Source: Sphingobacterium humi
GTDB taxonomy: Bacteria; Bacteroidota; Bacteroidia; Sphingobacteriales; Sphingobacteriaceae
Assembly: GCF_009768885.1 (NCBI RefSeq)
Contig: NZ_WSQA01000004.1
Location: forward strand, 186,001 to 250,000
Reading direction: 5' to 3'
DNA: 64,000 nt
Both the position numbers and the translations under genes were made by a program. The notes under the pieces are model-generated. The model did no database searches and was not told the origin of the DNA. It saw only the letters and a list, made by a program, of their open reading frames with translations. Below, one piece after another: positions 61,331-64,000 of the stretch. Position 1 is the stretch's first letter; each line of letters begins with the position of its first letter.

Positions 61331-63040
61331 CTATAACCCGGCACCAAATTTCAGCTGCTTGCTGATGGTAACAGGCAATTTGCCGCTTGCTTTCAGCTGT
61401 TTGGTGAACAACTTAATGGCTGCGCGCTGCATAAAATCATCGTTCTGAAAGGTTAAAATAACCGATCCGCTGCGCATGACGTCTACACTGTTCATGGCAT
61501 AAGGGTTAGTGAACATCACCGATATGGTACGACGGCCCGCCAATTTATCGATAAAGTTTTTCACAGGCTCGGTTACTTCCAGCTCGCTGCGTGGTCTGGA
61601 ACGGTTATCATGAATGGCTAAGATGATTTGACGGTGGTCACGCGCAATCTTCAATAAGCTATCCAATTCTTCTTCGGTTTCTTTGCCTTGAATAAATAGC
61701 TGATCGAAATCGCTTAATTGGCTAGCCATACCCGTTTCAAAAGCCTGTGCTTTATCGATACCTACACTCACGATTACCGTTTTGCGTTTGGCATCGAAGC
61801 GACGTAAAGCACGGTCTGATTTTACAACCGTCACCGCAGCATCGGCCAAGCGTTGCACCAAAGATTTGGAACTTGCTGAATTCAAATCGTTATACAATTG
61901 CTTGGTAGAAGTCGCTTGGTATTTATTTAAGCCTAACCAAAGTTTGGAGGCCAATACTTTTTTCACCCGCGCATCCAGATCCGCCTGACTAATTCGGCCG
62001 CTTTTTATGGCCTTCTCAATTAAATCGATGGCGCGAGCGCTATTTTCAGAAACCTCCAGCAAGTCATGCCCGGCAACAATAGCCATCACATCCGCTTCGC
62101 CGTTCGGGAAGTGTTTCTTCACGCCTTTCATGTCCATCGCATCAGTCACGGTCAATCCTTTGAAGCCTAATTCATTGCGCAACACATCGGTCACCACTTT
62201 CTTAGAAATAGACGAAGGGATATTCGGAGTAGCATCCAAAGCCGGAATATTCATATGGGCAACCATCACCGATGGTACACCAGCTTTTATCAGCTCGCGG
62301 AAAGGGAACATTTCCAATTCTTCGAGGCGTTTTTTATCAAAGTTTAATTGGGGTAAATCATAATGGCTATCCACATCGGTATCGCCATGTCCCGGGAAGT
62401 GTTTTAGGGAGGCTAGAATGCCACCTGCCACCATGCCATCCATATAGGCTTTGGCCTTATTGGTTACATTTTGTTTATCATCCCCGAAAGAGCGGAAGTT
62501 GATTACCGGGTTCTTTGGGTTGTTATTAATGTCTACAACGGGTGCAAAGTTGAAGTGCATGCCCAGGCGTAGAAAATCTTTCGCAATTTGGCGACCCATA
62601 TCATAGATCAGGCTGTTATTTTGAATGGCGCCTAGGGTCATTTGATACGGATAGGAAATGGTTGAATCGGCCATGCGCATGCCTAATCCCCATTCGCCAT
62701 CAAAGGTGATAAGCAAAGGCACTTTGCTTACTTTCTGGTAATTATTGAACATGTTTACATGGCGCACGGGTCCCCCTTGGAACACCACCAAGCCACCTAA
62801 CTGTTCTTTTTGGATTACTTTCGCAACGGAGTCAATATATTTCTCACCCAAATTGGTATGGGCCCGCACGAGGAACAACTGTCCAATTTTCTCTTTCGGA
62901 CTCAAGGTATTAAATACCGAGTCTACCCATGCGTGTTTCTGATTGATAAATGGAACAAAATCAGGTCTTTTTTGTGCAAATGCACCTGCCGAAAAAAGAC
63001 AAGTCAATAGTCCACAAGCTACTATACGTTTTAACATCAT
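61331..63040 (-). CDS. Secreted GH3 beta-N-acetylglucosaminidase, NagZ-like
   Basis: 569 aa with a signal peptide (about residues 1-22, ending GAFAQ). The GH3 N-terminal barrel covers about 35-385. KHFPGHGDTDVDSHYDLP holds the Asp/His dyad peculiar to NagZ-type enzymes, and VTDAMDMKGV the nucleophile Asp. It releases GlcNAc from GlcNAc-MurNAc units. Unlike cytosolic enterobacterial NagZ (about 340 aa) it is exported and has a C-terminal ~170-residue alpha/beta domain, as in the Bacteroidota and Bacillus versions. It fits functionally with the NamZ/MurQ/NagA locus 20 kb away. A TetR gene lies 88 bp upstream on the same strand. Confidence 0.93.
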   Translation of the reverse strand: MMLKRIVACGLLTCLFSAGAFAQKRPDFVPFINQKHAWVDSVFNTLSPKEKIGQLFLVRAHTNLGEKYIDSVAKVIQKEQLGGLVVFQGGPVRHVNMFNNYQKVSKVPLLITFDGEWGLGMRMADSTISYPYQMTLGAIQNNSLIYDMGRQIAKDFLRLGMHFNFAPVVDINNNPKNPVINFRSFGDDKQNVTNKAKAYMDGMVAGGILASLKHFPGHGDTDVDSHYDLPQLNFDKKRLEELEMFPFRELIKAGVPSVMVAHMNIPALDATPNIPSSISKKVVTDVLRNELGFKGLTVTDAMDMKGVKKHFPNGEADVMAIVAGHDLLEVSENSARAIDLIEKAIKSGRISQADLDARVKKVLASKLWLGLNKYQATSTKQLYNDLNSASSKSLVQRLADAAVTVVKSDRALRRFDAKRKTVIVSVGIDKAQAFETGMASQLSDFDQLFIQGKETEEELDSLLKIARDHRQIILAIHDNRSRPRSELEVTEPVKNFIDKLAGRRTISVMFTNPYAMNSVDVMRSGSVILTFQNDDFMQRAAIKLFTKQLKASGKLPVTISKQLKFGAGL

Positions 63041-63128
63041 CAAGGTAATTTCTTACGAAATACGGGATTTTATGGTAGAAAACGAAATAGTTATGCATAT
63101 TTATATTGAAACATGCATAAACACGCAG

Positions 63129-63671
63129 TTAGCGAAGCTGGTATTTTTCTTCAATCAGCATGGCCAATTCATGGGCATTGGCAATATCACCGCAGGCTTC
63201 TTTCTTCCACAGCATGTCGATAATTAGCAATAAAAATTGGGTTTCCAATTCCGGTTGGGCATAGCCTAACTCCTTAAACGCCTTGAGTACAATAGGCTGT
63301 ACCGGCTTAATAAAGAGCTCGTGCTGGGTTTTGGAAAAGGCATGATGCGAAAGGCGTTCTTGTAATTTCCAGAAGAGTGGATCGTCGGCCACCAATTCAC
63401 TTGGCAGAATAACCATATGGCGTAAGAAGTCCTTCGCATTTTTATAGGTCATCATCCCCTTATGATGCATCAGCACCTTGCGGTAGCCTGATTTTACGAT
63501 ATGCGACAGCAGGGCATCTTTATTGCCGAAATGCTTAAATATCAAGGCCTCGGAAACACCGGCACTGGCGGCAATTTCTTTGGTGGAGGTATCTAAGTAT
63601 CCTTTATCGGCAAACAGCTGCATGGCGGTTTGCAAAATACGTTCTTTTCTGCTGATGGTTGACTCTTTCAT
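63129..63671 (-). CDS. TetR/AcrR-family transcriptional regulator
   Basis: 180 aa. The N-terminal helix-turn-helix is classic: RILQTAMQLFADKGYLDTSTKEIAASAGVSEALIFKHFGNKDALL (residues about 11-55). The ligand-binding half is helical and not assignable. It is divergent from an outer-membrane protein gene at 63797, which is a usual target arrangement, and the palindrome GCACAGTGC at 63704-63712 lies in its own promoter. It could also affect the GH3 gene downstream. Confidence 0.93.
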   Translation of the reverse strand: MKESTISRKERILQTAMQLFADKGYLDTSTKEIAASAGVSEALIFKHFGNKDALLSHIVKSGYRKVLMHHKGMMTYKNAKDFLRHMVILPSELVADDPLFWKLQERLSHHAFSKTQHELFIKPVQPIVLKAFKELGYAQPELETQFLLLIIDMLWKKEACGDIANAHELAMLIEEKYQLR

Positions 63672-63684
63672 TTAGACTTGAAGG

Positions 63685-63712
63685 CAAATATACCCATTTC
63701 TATGCACAGTGC
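63685..63712 (-). promoter_or_regulatory. TetR gene -7 element and candidate operator
   Basis: The minus strand carries a perfect -7 box TATATTTG (63685-63692), 13 bp before the TetR ATG. The 9-bp palindrome GCACAGTGC (63704-63712) sits upstream, in the promoter spacer, where binding would block polymerase. No clean -33 TTTG is seen. Confidence 0.45.
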
Positions 63713-63796
63713 CTAAATGTATCTTTTTCGTTATGGCTAAACACATATCAAAAAATCTCTTGATATTGGCGCTTTGAAAAATATAAAGACCAGTTT

Positions 63797-64000
63797 ATGA
63801 GACTCCCTCTTGTCTTATTCTTAAGCCTAATTCTTGCGTTTTCAGCACAAGCACAGCAGAAAATTACCGGCAGCATTGTCGATAAAACCAACAACAACCC
63901 CTTGCGCAACGTAACGATTCAGCTATTGAACCGCAAAGACTCCGTGCTGATGCAGGCCAAGACCAATAGTGAGGGAAAATTCAGTATAGACAAAGCACCG
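63797..64000 (+). CDS. Outer-membrane protein with carboxypeptidase-like N-domain (3' truncated by window)
   Basis: 68 codons are visible. A signal peptide (residues 1-18, ending SAQAQ) is followed by ITGSIVDKTNNNPLRNVTI and VLMQAKTNSEGKFSI, the start of a carboxypeptidase-regulatory-like (CarbopepD_reg_2) beta-sandwich. In Bacteroidota this begins TonB-dependent receptors and outer-membrane beta-barrel family proteins. The frame stays open to the window end. It is divergent from the TetR gene, which probably controls it. Confidence 0.8.
   Translation, partial: MRLPLVLFLSLILAFSAQAQQKITGSIVDKTNNNPLRNVTIQLLNRKDSVLMQAKTNSEGKFSIDKAP

Overview
The window looks like chromosomal DNA of a Bacteroidota bacterium, most likely Sphingobacteriaceae (Sphingobacterium/Pedobacter-like). 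Reasons: two SusC/SusD pairs, many Bacteroidota-type lipoproteins and DUF families (DUF4623, DUF4843, DUF2911, DUF5683, PKD-like), moderate GC, starts without Shine-Dalgarno sequences, and promoters of the TTTG-N18-TAnnTTTG type. No phage, insertion sequence or CRISPR array is visible and nearly every gene is intact. The family assignments are read from protein motifs, not from searches.

Layout. 1-8.3 kb: end of a SNF2 helicase, gltX with a TIM-barrel lipoprotein, a histidine kinase-DinB-thioesterase overlap operon, an MFS sugar transporter and a DUF2911 protein. 8.4-12.2 kb: a two-gene operon for a DUF1338/HglS-type 2-oxoadipate enzyme and a D-2-hydroxyglutarate dehydrogenase-like flavo-Fe-S protein. 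12.3-18.7 kb: cdaA, pdxJ, and the tight operon parA-parB-DUF5683-dapB-lepB. 18.9-21.2 kb: small accessory genes and two tandem tRNA-Val genes.

21.6-42.2 kb: a long minus-strand block that reads as a peptidoglycan-glycan (MurNAc/GlcNAc) scavenging and recycling locus. In transcription order it holds NagA, a GHL10 lipoprotein, NamZ, SusC, SusD, a DUF4623 lipoprotein, a second GHL10 lipoprotein, a phosphoesterase/PQQ-propeller fusion, MurQ, a sodium symporter, a purine nucleoside phosphorylase and a porin. A secreted NagZ-type GH3 enzyme at 61.3-63.0 kb would complete the glycosidase set. Inferred flow: GHL10 proteins cut peptide-free glycan, SusCD imports fragments, NamZ and NagZ release MurNAc and GlcNAc, the symporter imports them, and MurQ and NagA feed amino-sugar metabolism. 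No MurNAc kinase is seen here.

42.3-48 kb: ridA, an SDR, recG, hflX and lipB. 48-58.3 kb: a cell-surface signalling transport locus with an ECF sigma factor, FecR anti-sigma factor, STN-containing SusC, SusD, DUF4843, PKD-like lipoprotein and TlpA-like protein. 58.4-64 kb: a YycJ-like metallo-hydrolase, sdaA, nagZ-like GH3, a TetR regulator and the start of a divergent outer-membrane protein.

The least explained feature is a family of four intergenic elements (about 1.05, 21.4, 39.2 and 61.1 kb). Each is built of exact 11-bp units of the CCCCTTTCANN/CCCGTATCAAN type that turn into a purine-rich arm with the same 11-bp phase, and each lies just beyond the 3' end of a gene. Several intercistronic stem-loops are also noted, including a 14-bp perfect one ending one base before the pnp start codon.
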